A stretch of 64,000 nucleotides of DNA, from contig NZ_NWUC01000002.1 in the NCBI RefSeq assembly GCF_002750855.1, forward strand, positions 124,001-188,000, read 5' to 3'. The translations under genes were made by a program, and so were the position numbers. Source of the stretch: Neopararhizobium haloflavum. Lineage in GTDB: Bacteria > Pseudomonadota > Alphaproteobacteria > Rhizobiales > Rhizobiaceae. Positions within the stretch are counted from its first letter, which is position 1. Every line of letters begins with the position of its first letter. The notes under the pieces were generated by a model. The model saw only the letters and a list, made by a program, of their open reading frames with translations, was not told the origin of the DNA and ran no database searches. Positions 56,776-64,000 of this stretch are shown one piece after another.

Positions 56776-57882
56776 ATGCCATACAACCAAAAAACCGTCG
56801 TCGACGCCATTCGGGCGTTCGAAGCAGGCGAAATCGTCGTCGTCACCGATGACGACGGACGTGAGAACGAAGGCGACCTGATCGTCGCCGCAGTTCATTG
56901 CACGCCCGAAAAGATGGCGTTCATCGTGCGCCACACGTCGGGGATCGTCTGCACGCCGATGCCACGCGAGGAAGCGCGCCGGCTCAATCTGGCACCGATG
57001 GTTGCCGAGAACGACGCCCCGCACGCGACGGCCTTCACCGTCTCGGTCGACTACAAGCATGGAACGACGACAGGCATCTCGGCGGAGGATCGCACCTTGA
57101 CGGCGCGCAATCTCGCCAACCCCAATGCCGGCGCGGTCGACTTCGTGCGGCCCGGCCACATCTTTCCGCTTGTCGCACGCGAGGGCGGCGTCCTCATGCG
57201 CTCGGGCCACACCGAAGCAGCCGTCGACCTTTGCCGTCTCGCCGACCTGCCGCCGATCGGCGTGATCTGCGAACTCGTCAACGATGACGGCACGGTCATG
57301 CGCGGTCCCGATGTGGCCGCCTTTGCCAACCAGCACAGCCTCAAGCAGGTGTCGGTCGCCGACCTCATCGCCTATCGTCAGCGCAAGGAAACGCTGGTCA
57401 AGCTCAACGCGACCTTCCCGGTGGATACGCCGCACGGGCGCGCCACCGCCTATTCCTATTCGCTTCCATGGGACCCGATGCATCATCTGGCTGTCGTCTT
57501 CGGCGACATTCGCGATGGACAGGACATTCCGGTCAGGCTTCAGGCGGAATCGGTCGGTGACGATGTCTTCGGACGGCAGCGTCCGCTCGATCTCTATATG
57601 GAACGCATCGCGCAACACGGACGCGGCGTCGTCGTCTATCTTCGCGAAGGCTCCGTCGGCGTCGGCCATCAGGACAGCGGACGCGAGCATCTGAGCGAGG
57701 ACCAGGAGGCGCATGCGGAAGCAAAACAACGCGAGAGCGAGTGGCTTGAAATCGGCCTCGGCGCCCAGATCCTGAAGGATCTCGGCATCACGTCGATCCG
57801 GCTCATGGCCTCGCGCGAGCGGCACTATGTCGGGCTGGAAGGGTTCGGCATCGCCATCACGGAAACGGAAATCTGCCCTTGA
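56776..57882 (+). CDS. ribB: 3,4-dihydroxy-2-butanone 4-phosphate synthase with zinc-less GTP cyclohydrolase II-like domain (RibBX type)
   Basis: The N-terminal 205 residues make DHBP from ribulose 5-phosphate for riboflavin. DDDGRENEGDLI (25-36), HTSGIVCTPM and MRSGHTEAAVDL are intact. Residues 208-368 look like GTP cyclohydrolase II, but the three zinc cysteines are gone. The HSEC-L...C-x-C region reads QAESVGDDVFGRQRP (256-270). Such RibX domains are known in Rhizobiales and do not have cyclohydrolase activity. So a separate ribA-like gene is expected elsewhere. GAGG precedes the ATG. The HDAC-family gene follows after 19 bases. Confidence 0.94.
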   Translation: MPYNQKTVVDAIRAFEAGEIVVVTDDDGRENEGDLIVAAVHCTPEKMAFIVRHTSGIVCTPMPREEARRLNLAPMVAENDAPHATAFTVSVDYKHGTTTGISAEDRTLTARNLANPNAGAVDFVRPGHIFPLVAREGGVLMRSGHTEAAVDLCRLADLPPIGVICELVNDDGTVMRGPDVAAFANQHSLKQVSVADLIAYRQRKETLVKLNATFPVDTPHGRATAYSYSLPWDPMHHLAVVFGDIRDGQDIPVRLQAESVGDDVFGRQRPLDLYMERIAQHGRGVVVYLREGSVGVGHQDSGREHLSEDQEAHAEAKQRESEWLEIGLGAQILKDLGITSIRLMASRERHYVGLEGFGIAITETEICP

Positions 57883-57901
57883 GCGGGCAGGAGAGGACAT
57901 C

Positions 57902-58828
57902 ATGTCTACCCGCCTCTATTCGCATACGGTCTATCTGGAGCACCTGACGCCGCCGGGACATCCAGAGCGCGCTGACAGGCTGCGCGCGCTCGAACTGGCG
58001 CTCGAACACGAGAACTTCAGGGCACTCGACCGGGTGCAATCACCGATCGCGCCGGAAGAAGCGGTGCTGATGGCCCATCCCGAGGCTTACCTCGAACGCG
58101 TGCGCGCCGCGATCCCCACGGAAGGCCGCAGCGAGATCGATGCCGACACGCATGTCAGCCCGAAAAGCCTCGAGGCAGCGCTGGCGGGCGTCGGCGCGGC
58201 GATGGCCGGCATCGACGATGTCTTTTCCGGCCGCGCCGACAACGTCTTCGTCGCCTCGCGGCCGCCGGGCCACCACGCCGAGCACAATCGGGCGATGGGA
58301 TTTTGCCTGTTCAACAACGCTGCGATCGCCGCGCGTCACGCGCAGCGCACCTATGGCGTGGAACGCGTCGCGATCATCGATTGGGATGTCCACCATGGCA
58401 ACGGCACACAGGACATCTTCTGGGACGACCCTACCGTTCTCTACCTCTCGACGCACCAGATGCCGCTTTACCCCGGCACCGGGGCCAAGGACGAAACGGG
58501 CGCCGGCAACATCGTCAATGCGCCGCTCGCCCCGGACACGGCCGGCGATCATTTCCGCGAAGCTTTCCGCTCCCGCATCCTGCCGGCGCTGGAAGATGCG
58601 ATGCCGGACCTGATCATCATATCGGCGGGCTTCGATGCTCATCACCGCGACCCGCTGGCACAGATCAACCTCGTCGCGGACGATTTCGATTGGGCGACCG
58701 GCAAACTCATGGACCTCGCGGAGCGCCATGCCGGCCACCGCATCGTCAGCCTGCTGGAAGGTGGATACGACCTTGTCGGCCTGGCTGAATCGGCCGCCGT
58801 CCACATCCAGAGACTGATGAAAGGCTGA
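57902..58828 (+). CDS. Histone-deacetylase-family protein (class II HDAC/APAH type)
   Basis: A 308-residue zinc amidohydrolase of the HDAC superfamily. The catalytic His pair is in RPPGHHAEH. Zinc ligands are Asp and His in [13 protein letters not shown] and Asp in [11 protein letters not shown]. The transition-state Tyr is in LEGGYDL. Bacterial members hydrolyse acetylpolyamines or other acyl-amides; the substrate here is unknown. AGGAGAGG precedes the ATG. xseB begins 2 bases after the stop, so they are co-transcribed. Confidence 0.93.
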   Translation: MSTRLYSHTVYLEHLTPPGHPERADRLRALELALEHENFRALDRVQSPIAPEEAVLMAHPEAYLERVRAAIPTEGRSEIDADTHVSPKSLEAALAGVGAAMAGIDDVFSGRADNVFVASRPPGHHAEHNRAMGFCLFNNAAIAARHAQRTYGVERVAIIDWDVHHGNGTQDIFWDDPTVLYLSTHQMPLYPGTGAKDETGAGNIVNAPLAPDTAGDHFREAFRSRILPALEDAMPDLIIISAGFDAHHRDPLAQINLVADDFDWATGKLMDLAERHAGHRIVSLLEGGYDLVGLAESAAVHIQRLMKG

Positions 58829-58830
58829 CC

Positions 58831-59088
58831 ATGAACACGACCCCGGAGACCCGGCCAGACATTGCCACGCTGTCTTTTGAACAGGCGCTTGCCGAACTGG
58901 AGCGCATCGTCAGCGATCTGGAACGCGGAGACGTACCGCTCGACCGTTCCATCGAAATCTATGAGCGGGGCGAAGCGCTGAAGAAGCATTGCGAAAAGCT
59001 GCTGAAAGCGGCAGAGGACAGAATCGAGAAAATCCGTCTGGACCGCAATGGACAACCGGTCGGCACAGAGCCGCTGGACGAAAACTGA
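58831..59088 (+). CDS. xseB: Exodeoxyribonuclease VII small subunit
   Basis: Small subunit of the single-strand exonuclease with XseA. The 85-residue length is usual. Landmarks are [34 protein letters not shown] (core [16 protein letters not shown]) and [16 protein letters not shown]. It is a long helical hairpin that caps XseA. It follows the HDAC gene by 2 bases. In many rhizobial genomes dxs comes next, but here two regulators lie between. Confidence 0.96.
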   Translation: MNTTPETRPDIATLSFEQALAELERIVSDLERGDVPLDRSIEIYERGEALKKHCEKLLKAAEDRIEKIRLDRNGQPVGTEPLDEN

Positions 59089-59137
59089 TTGTCGAAAAGA
59101 CAACCTTCGCGCTTCAATTTTTCGTGAACACACCGTA

Positions 59138-59153
59138 CTCTTTGGCCAAAGAG
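59138..59153 (+). promoter_or_regulatory. Perfect 16-base palindrome upstream of the LuxR-type regulator
   Basis: CTCTTTGGCCAAAGAG is a perfect palindrome ending 11 bases before the ATG at 59165, next to the ribosome site. It could be an operator for the regulator itself or a 6-bp mRNA stem with a GGCC loop. Confidence 0.5.
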
Positions 59154-59164
59154 GGGCCAAGGAG

Positions 59165-60325
59165 ATGTCGAAATCGCTGCAAGAGCACGACATAGACTTC
59201 ATTTCCAACGTTTATCGGTCGGTTGCCGAAGGAAATGGCATTGAACCGGTCCTCGCCGCTTATACGCGGCGCTTCCCCGACATCAGGTTCAGCTGGCAGG
59301 CGAGCCTGCTCGAAGACAATCGATATTTCGCGTTCCGCACGTTCAACTACGACGAGCGGGCGCTGGCCGACTATCTGCCGATCGCGCATCTCAACATCAT
59401 GCCCGCCCTTGGCGCCCGCTTTCCGCAAGAGCGCGTCATCCGCTCGGAAGAGTTCCTGACGCCGGACGAATACAGGCGGACCGACATTTACAATCTCTTC
59501 CTGCGTCACCGGGACAATCTGTCCTCCTCGATGGGGCTCTTCGCCTACCGTACGAGCGAGCACGCGGCGCTGTTCACGGTGGATGTTCCGGCCCGCTACA
59601 GCGACAGGGATCGCGCCGCGCTCGACGCTTCGCTGGCTGCCATCCATCCGCATCTGCGCCAGAGCTTCGCGCTGATGAAGGAACTCGACTTGAAGCGGAG
59701 CCGCCGTTCCGGAACGCAGTTCTGGATCGATACCCTGCCCAGCGCGGCCTTCATCGTCTCGCGGCAAGGACAAATATCCAAGATGAACGCGGCTGCGGCG
59801 AAACTGCTGGAGACGCGCTGCGGCCTTTCTTTGACATGCCGGGCGACATTTTCCTTCGCGTCCCACGATCAGCGCGCGGCGATCGAAGGGGCTCTGCGCC
59901 AGAGCTTGTCGACCCATAGCGCAAGTGGTCCGTTCGCGGTACCCGCGCCCAAGCCGCACCGGATCTGCGGCTATTGCATCACCCTGCCCCGGGACACGCA
60001 GATCGACCCGGTCCTCAGTTATTTCCGATCGGGCGAGGCCGATACGCTGCTGGTCCTCATCGACGCCTCCGAGCTTCTCCAAAGTCCGAGCGACGACATT
60101 GCCCGCACGCTCGGCATCACGATGGCGGAGGCGCGAGTCGTCAGCCAGCTCTGCCAGGGTGGGGACCTTAGGCAAGCCGCGGAAACGCTTGGCGTCAGTT
60201 ATCACACCGCGCGGGCGCAGCTGTCGGCCGCGGCCGAAAAGCTTGGCGTTCAGCGCCAAACCGAACTGGTCGCACTCGCCATCAGCGCCTCCAGCCGCTT
60301 CCCGGCCGGCGCGGCTCACCCGTAG
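59165..60325 (+). CDS. LuxR-family (HTH) transcriptional regulator with PAS-like region
   Basis: A 386-residue regulator. The C-terminal 65 residues are a LuxR-type helix-turn-helix: ITMAEARVVSQLCQGGDLRQAAETLGVSYHTARAQLSAAAEKLGV-like (core LGVSYHTARAQL is the recognition part). The N-terminal 200 residues match the helical input region of related alphaproteobacterial regulators. Residues 220-330 look PAS-like (AAFIVSRQGQISKMNAAAAKLL), without known ligand residues. No receiver domain or autoinducer-binding signature is seen. AAGGAG lies directly beside the ATG, with GAGGGG further up. It converges on the GGDEF-EAL gene, only 9 bases apart. Confidence 0.85.
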   Translation: MSKSLQEHDIDFISNVYRSVAEGNGIEPVLAAYTRRFPDIRFSWQASLLEDNRYFAFRTFNYDERALADYLPIAHLNIMPALGARFPQERVIRSEEFLTPDEYRRTDIYNLFLRHRDNLSSSMGLFAYRTSEHAALFTVDVPARYSDRDRAALDASLAAIHPHLRQSFALMKELDLKRSRRSGTQFWIDTLPSAAFIVSRQGQISKMNAAAAKLLETRCGLSLTCRATFSFASHDQRAAIEGALRQSLSTHSASGPFAVPAPKPHRICGYCITLPRDTQIDPVLSYFRSGEADTLLVLIDASELLQSPSDDIARTLGITMAEARVVSQLCQGGDLRQAAETLGVSYHTARAQLSAAAEKLGVQRQTELVALAISASSRFPAGAAHP

Positions 60326-60334
60326 CGACGAAGA

Positions 60335-61864
60335 TCAGGCGGAAAGCGCCTGCGGGTCGCCCTTCGCTGCGGGCAATGTCGCGGCGGCGGCGGCGAGCGG
60401 CACGGGACGGCTGATGAAAAAGCCCTGGAAGCGATCGCAGCCAGCGGCCTTCGCCAACTGCAGGTCCTGCGCCGTTTCCACGCCTTCGGCGACGATCGTT
60501 ATGCCCCTCAATCGGCCGACTTCCGCCAATGCCGAGACGAGAACCTGTGCGACGCGGTCGCTACCGAGATTGCAGATATAGCTTCTGTCGATCTTGATCG
60601 CGTCGATCGGAAGCGTCTTCAGGTAGTTGAACCCGCAATGTCCGGTCCCGAAATCGTCGAGCGCGATGCGAAAGCCCAACGCTCTCAGGCGATCCAGCCT
60701 GTTGACGACATCGTCGGTCGCCTCCGTCGCCACAGTCTCCGTGATCTCGATGACGAAATCAGCCGCTGCACTGCCCGTTTCGCGCAGCACCCGCTCCATC
60801 ATCGCAACGACGCTGTCGCGCTTCAGCTGCTCTCCCGATATGTTGATGCTGATGCGGCATCCGTCGAACCGGGGCAGATCGCGGCACGCGCGCCGGAAGA
60901 CCCACTCGCCGAGTTGATCGATCAGCGTCGACGTCTCGGCCACCGGAATGAATTCGCCCGGCGGGATCAAGCCACGCACCGGATGGCGCCACCTGACCAG
61001 ACCTTCCATGGCACGCGCCACCCCATGCGTATCGACGACCGGCTGATAGTGCAGCTCGAGGTGGTCGAGATAGAGCGCCGCGCGCAATTCGCGCTCCAGA
61101 TAGCGCACGTGCCGCCGCTCCGACAGCATGACCTCGTCGAACAGCGTAACCCGTCCCCGCCCCGACGTCTTGCTGGCATAGAGCGCCAGGTCGGCATTTT
61201 GCGAGAGACCGGCCATGTCGAGTTGACGATCGACCGAGGAAGCCGCACCCACCGAAACGCTCAGCGAAATATCGAAACCTGAATACCGGAACGGGCGTGA
61301 GATCAGTGCCAGGAACTTGCGCGCCTGCTCCTCGCACCACGCGAGGCTGCGGTCATTGACGAAGACTGCGAATTCGTCGCCGCCCAGTCGGCCCACCGCA
61401 CAATCGGGAAAAGCCTGGCGCAGGCAGGCGACGGTGTGGACGAGCGCGGCATCGCCAGCTGCGTGGCCAAGGCTGTCATTGAGTTGCTTGAAGTAATCGA
61501 TATCGATCAGGAGGAGGCTCGTTGGCGTCTTGGTTGCCCGCTTCAAGGCAATTTCCAGCGTTTCGAGGAAGTGCCGGCGGGTCATTGCCCCCGTTACCGC
61601 ATCGCTCTGCAGGAGGCGCTGGCGTTCGGCCTCGGCACTGCCGGCCTCCTGCAGGCGCTGATAGATGCCGCGGCGCGCATGATGCAACGTGAACATCGAA
61701 CCGGCGATCGCTGTCATCGAGAGCAAGGCCGACATCGTGACCGGCGCGGCCGTATGGTCGGACAGCAGGATGGCCCCGCTCGCAGTAATCGCGCCGAAGA
61801 GCGACAATTGTGACAGACGGTACGATCGTCGGCTCTGTCTTTGTATTGCAGCAGTCAATCCCAT
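60335..61864 (-). CDS. GGDEF-EAL c-di-GMP turnover protein
   Basis: A 509-residue protein with two N-terminal membrane helices (about residues 20-35 and 40-60). A short coiled linker follows, then GGDEF and EAL. GGDEF is intact in LGGDEFAVF, with DIDYFKQLND upstream, so cyclase activity is plausible. EAL reads EGL in MEGLVRW; Glu is kept. The other metal and catalytic residues (NISGEQL, EITETV, LDDFGTG, KIDRS, AEGVE) are present, so a phosphodiesterase is plausible. No RxxD inhibitory site is seen just before GGDEF. It lies tail-to-tail with the LuxR-type gene. Confidence 0.93.
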   Translation of the reverse strand: MGLTAAIQRQSRRSYRLSQLSLFGAITASGAILLSDHTAAPVTMSALLSMTAIAGSMFTLHHARRGIYQRLQEAGSAEAERQRLLQSDAVTGAMTRRHFLETLEIALKRATKTPTSLLLIDIDYFKQLNDSLGHAAGDAALVHTVACLRQAFPDCAVGRLGGDEFAVFVNDRSLAWCEEQARKFLALISRPFRYSGFDISLSVSVGAASSVDRQLDMAGLSQNADLALYASKTSGRGRVTLFDEVMLSERRHVRYLERELRAALYLDHLELHYQPVVDTHGVARAMEGLVRWRHPVRGLIPPGEFIPVAETSTLIDQLGEWVFRRACRDLPRFDGCRISINISGEQLKRDSVVAMMERVLRETGSAAADFVIEITETVATEATDDVVNRLDRLRALGFRIALDDFGTGHCGFNYLKTLPIDAIKIDRSYICNLGSDRVAQVLVSALAEVGRLRGITIVAEGVETAQDLQLAKAAGCDRFQGFFISRPVPLAAAAATLPAAKGDPQALSA

Positions 61865-62302
61865 GTCATCACGCCCCAGCTCCGTGCCAGAAACTTGCTA
61901 GGCGACAGACGTTAAGGGCCGGTATCCAAAGAATAAATTTGCCTTTCCAAAAGCGAACAGCGTGCGCCTTTCGCCCCTGTTTCAGCCGAAATATGCCATC
62001 GTGCGATTGCCAGAGAGCCGATTTCACGCGCCTCGGGGGGTGCAACTTGCGGCGCGAAACGCCATATCCTTGAGAACGTCGTCTCGTCTTCGAAAGCGCA
62101 ACGCGAGGCGCCGACGTTTGAATGACGTGGCCGGTGTTTCAAGACGGTCCCCGTCAGGAAACCGAAATCGTCTCTTTGCCGGAGCGATCAAACTGGATAA
62201 ACAGTCCAAAAAATCCGCGGACTCTGTGGCTGGAGCGGGATTGAAGACAGGAATGGCGTGGATAACGGAAAGCACCGCCCGCGCGAATATGAGGCGCGAC
62301 GC
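61865..62302 (+). other. Intergenic region upstream of dxs
   Basis: A 438-base divergent gap. It must hold the promoters of dxs and of the GGDEF-EAL gene. An Arg/Ser-rich open frame from about 61962 ends at TGA 62304-62306, overlapping the dxs GTG by GTGA; its composition is not protein-like. A five-codon frame (ATG 62289) ends at the same stop. I see no RNA gene or riboswitch that I recognise. Confidence 0.4.
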
Positions 62303-64000
62303 GTGACGCATTCTTCCGCCGACAAGAGACCGGAGACGCCGCTTCTCGACCAGGTCGAGTTTCCCGCCGATCTCAAGAGGATCGACGACCGGCAGATGCC
62401 GCAACTCGCCGAGGAACTGCGGGCCGAGATGATCGACGCCGTGTCTGTCACCGGCGGCCATCTCGGTGCGGGCCTTGGTGTCGTGGAACTGACGCTGGCG
62501 ATCCACAAGGTCTTCGACACGCCTGGCGACCGGCTGATCTTCGACGTCGGGCACCAATGCTACCCGCACAAGATTCTCACCGGCCGGCGTGCGCGCATCC
62601 GCACGCTGCGTCAGGAAGACGGCCTGTCCGGTTTCACCAAGCGCGACGAGAGCGAATACGACCCCTTCGGCGCTGCCCACTCCTCCACATCGATTTCGGC
62701 CGGGCTCGGTATGGCGGTGGCCAGCGGCCTTCAGGGACAGAAGCGTCATGTCATATCGGTGATCGGTGACGGCGCCCTTTCAGCCGGCATGGCCTATGAG
62801 GCGCTCAACAATGCCGGCGCGCTCGATGCGCGGCTGATCGTCATTCTCAACGACAACGACATGTCGATCGCGCGTCCGACCGGCGCGATGAGCGCCTATC
62901 TCGCCCGCCTTGCCTCGGGCCGCACCTATATGGGCATCCGCGAATTCGGCAAGAAACTGACGGCCTATCTGGGCAAGAATGTCGACCGGGCGATCACCCG
63001 CGCCGTCGAGCACGCGCGCGGCTACGTGACGGGTGGCACCTTGTTCGAGGAAATGGGCTTTTACCACATCGGCCCGATCGACGGGCATTCCTTCGAGCAT
63101 CTGCTGCCGGTGCTGCGCAACGTGCGCGACAACGGCCAGGGCCCGGTTCTCATTCACGTCGTAACCCAGAAGGGCAAGGGCTACGCGCCAGCCGAGGCGG
63201 CGGCCGACAAGTATCATGGCGTTTCGAAGTTCGATGTGATCACCGGCGCCCAGGCCAAGGCAAAGCCGAATGCCCCGAGCTACACCAACGTCTTTGCCGA
63301 GGCGCTGATCCGCGAGGCAAGGGAAGACGACCGGGTCGTCGCCGTGACGGCGGCCATGCCGGACGGCACGGGGCTGGCGAAATTCGCCAAGGAGTTCCCC
63401 TCGCGCACCTTCGACGTCGGCATTGCCGAGCAGCATGCCGTTACCTTTGCCGCCGGGATGGCGACCGAAGGCATGAAGCCTTTCGCCGCGATCTACTCCA
63501 CCTTCCTGCAACGCGCCTACGATCAGGTCGTCCATGATGTGGCGATCCAGAAACTGCCCGTGCGCTTTGCCATCGACCGCGCCGGCTTCGTCGGCGCCGA
63601 TGGTTCGACGCATGCCGGCTCGTTCGACACGACCTATCTCGCGACGCTGCCCGGCTTCGTTGTGATGGCGGCGGCGGACGAGGCAGAGCTCAAACACATG
63701 ATCCGCACGGCGGCAGCCTATGACGAAGGACCGATCTCGTTCCGCTATCCGCGCGGCGAAGGCGTCGGCATCGAAATGCCCGAGCGTGGCGAACTGCTGA
63801 CGATCGGCAAGGGTCGCATCGTCAAGCAGGGCAGCCGCATCGCGCTTTTGTCGTTCGGCACACGTCTTGCCGATTGCGTTCTCGCGGCCGAAGACCTCGA
63901 CGCGGCAGGCCTTTCCACCACGGTCGCCGATGCCCGTTTCGCCAAGCCGCTCGACGAGGACCTCGTTCGCCGGTTGGCCAGCGAGCATGATGTGCTCGTC
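62303..64000 (+). CDS. dxs: 1-deoxy-D-xylulose-5-phosphate synthase, 3' end beyond the window
   Basis: Thiamine-diphosphate enzyme condensing pyruvate and glyceraldehyde 3-phosphate, the first MEP-pathway step. The 566 codons here cover about 88 percent of the usual 640-residue protein; the frame is open to the window edge. Landmarks are [14 protein letters not shown] near the start, [20 protein letters not shown], the GDG motif in [18 protein letters not shown], and the catalytic Glu in [14 protein letters not shown] 62303 has GAGG 8-12 bases upstream. There is no nearby alternative with family sequence. xseB, its usual neighbour, is 3.2 kb upstream. Confidence 0.97.
   Translation, partial: MTHSSADKRPETPLLDQVEFPADLKRIDDRQMPQLAEELRAEMIDAVSVTGGHLGAGLGVVELTLAIHKVFDTPGDRLIFDVGHQCYPHKILTGRRARIRTLRQEDGLSGFTKRDESEYDPFGAAHSSTSISAGLGMAVASGLQGQKRHVISVIGDGALSAGMAYEALNNAGALDARLIVILNDNDMSIARPTGAMSAYLARLASGRTYMGIREFGKKLTAYLGKNVDRAITRAVEHARGYVTGGTLFEEMGFYHIGPIDGHSFEHLLPVLRNVRDNGQGPVLIHVVTQKGKGYAPAEAAADKYHGVSKFDVITGAQAKAKPNAPSYTNVFAEALIREAREDDRVVAVTAAMPDGTGLAKFAKEFPSRTFDVGIAEQHAVTFAAGMATEGMKPFAAIYSTFLQRAYDQVVHDVAIQKLPVRFAIDRAGFVGADGSTHAGSFDTTYLATLPGFVVMAAADEAELKHMIRTAAAYDEGPISFRYPRGEGVGIEMPERGELLTIGKGRIVKQGSRIALLSFGTRLADCVLAAEDLDAAGLSTTVADARFAKPLDEDLVRRLASEHDVLV

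Noticed and set aside
61962-62306. Plus-strand frame of 114 codons upstream of dxs
   Set aside because: Arg/Ser-rich, no ribosome site, no fold-like pattern. Kept only as a comment on the GTGA overlap with dxs.

Overview
The window is high-GC, densely packed chromosomal DNA from an alphaproteobacterium, almost certainly of the order Hyphomicrobiales (Rhizobiales). The evidence is the set of families and their order: a CcrM-type GANTC methyltransferase, the ctaC-ctaD-ctaB-(coxF)-ctaG-ctaE-DUF983-surf1-ispH-thrB-rnhA run, an Ialb-family invasion protein, a rhizobial-type asparaginase, a fused CysNC, a RibBX fusion, and the blocks smc-dsbA-DUF721-mutY and pdxH-RT0821-dnaJ-fabI. I cannot name the genus. 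Most genes are housekeeping. There is no sign of a prophage, insertion sequence, CRISPR array or integrated island.

Layout. 1-4.4 kb: end of a beta-helix repeat protein, asparaginase, a DUF3750 protein, an SDR oxidoreductase and an Mrp/ApbC Fe-S carrier. 4.4-7.8 kb: a secreted metzincin protease with RTX and DUF4214 modules, a divergent small exported protein, tRNA-Pro(CGG), a four-helix membrane protein and tRNA-Gln(TTG). 7.9-16.8 kb: sulfate activation (cysD-cysNC), an MBL-fold hydrolase, a DUF1499 protein, pyruvate phosphate dikinase and a GFA-like protein. 16.8-26.3 kb: genome maintenance and cell cycle (smc, a DsbA-like lipoprotein, DUF721, mutY, ccrM) with two HAD hydrolases and a lipoprotein. 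26.5-35.6 kb: threonine synthase, M16 peptidase, GNAT, a membrane PAS-GGDEF-EAL protein, YqgE, a DsbD-N protein, peroxiredoxin and RNase HI. 35.6-44.3 kb: homoserine kinase, IspH and the complete aa3-type cytochrome oxidase locus with assembly factors. 44.6-51.2 kb: IalB, TldD, a second large secreted protease (subtilase), a sirtuin and a polysaccharide deacetylase. 51.2-64 kb: pdxH, a DnaJ-like protein, fabI, a phosphatase, aroC, ribBX, an HDAC-family enzyme, xseB, a LuxR-type regulator, a GGDEF-EAL protein, and dxs running off the right edge.

Links between genes. CysD and CysNC form one sulfate-activation unit. IspH and Dxs are both in the MEP isoprenoid pathway, and CtaB uses the farnesyl product for haem O. 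ThrB and ThrC are consecutive steps of threonine synthesis but lie in different transcription units. Two unlinked proteases share the same type of C-terminal module and lack signal peptides, which points to a common type I exporter outside the window. Two c-di-GMP proteins occur, one with a degenerate GGDEF motif. Two genes that longest-ORF calling misses are reported: a 50-codon CoxF-like gene (40433-40585) and the truncated dxs (from 62303).

I found no convincing wholly new system. The points most worth checking are the altered APS-kinase motifs of CysNC, the shared DUF4214 proteases and their small neighbour, and the regulatory pair with a perfect palindrome placed between xseB and dxs. 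All family assignments come from reading motifs and remembered family features; no database search was run.
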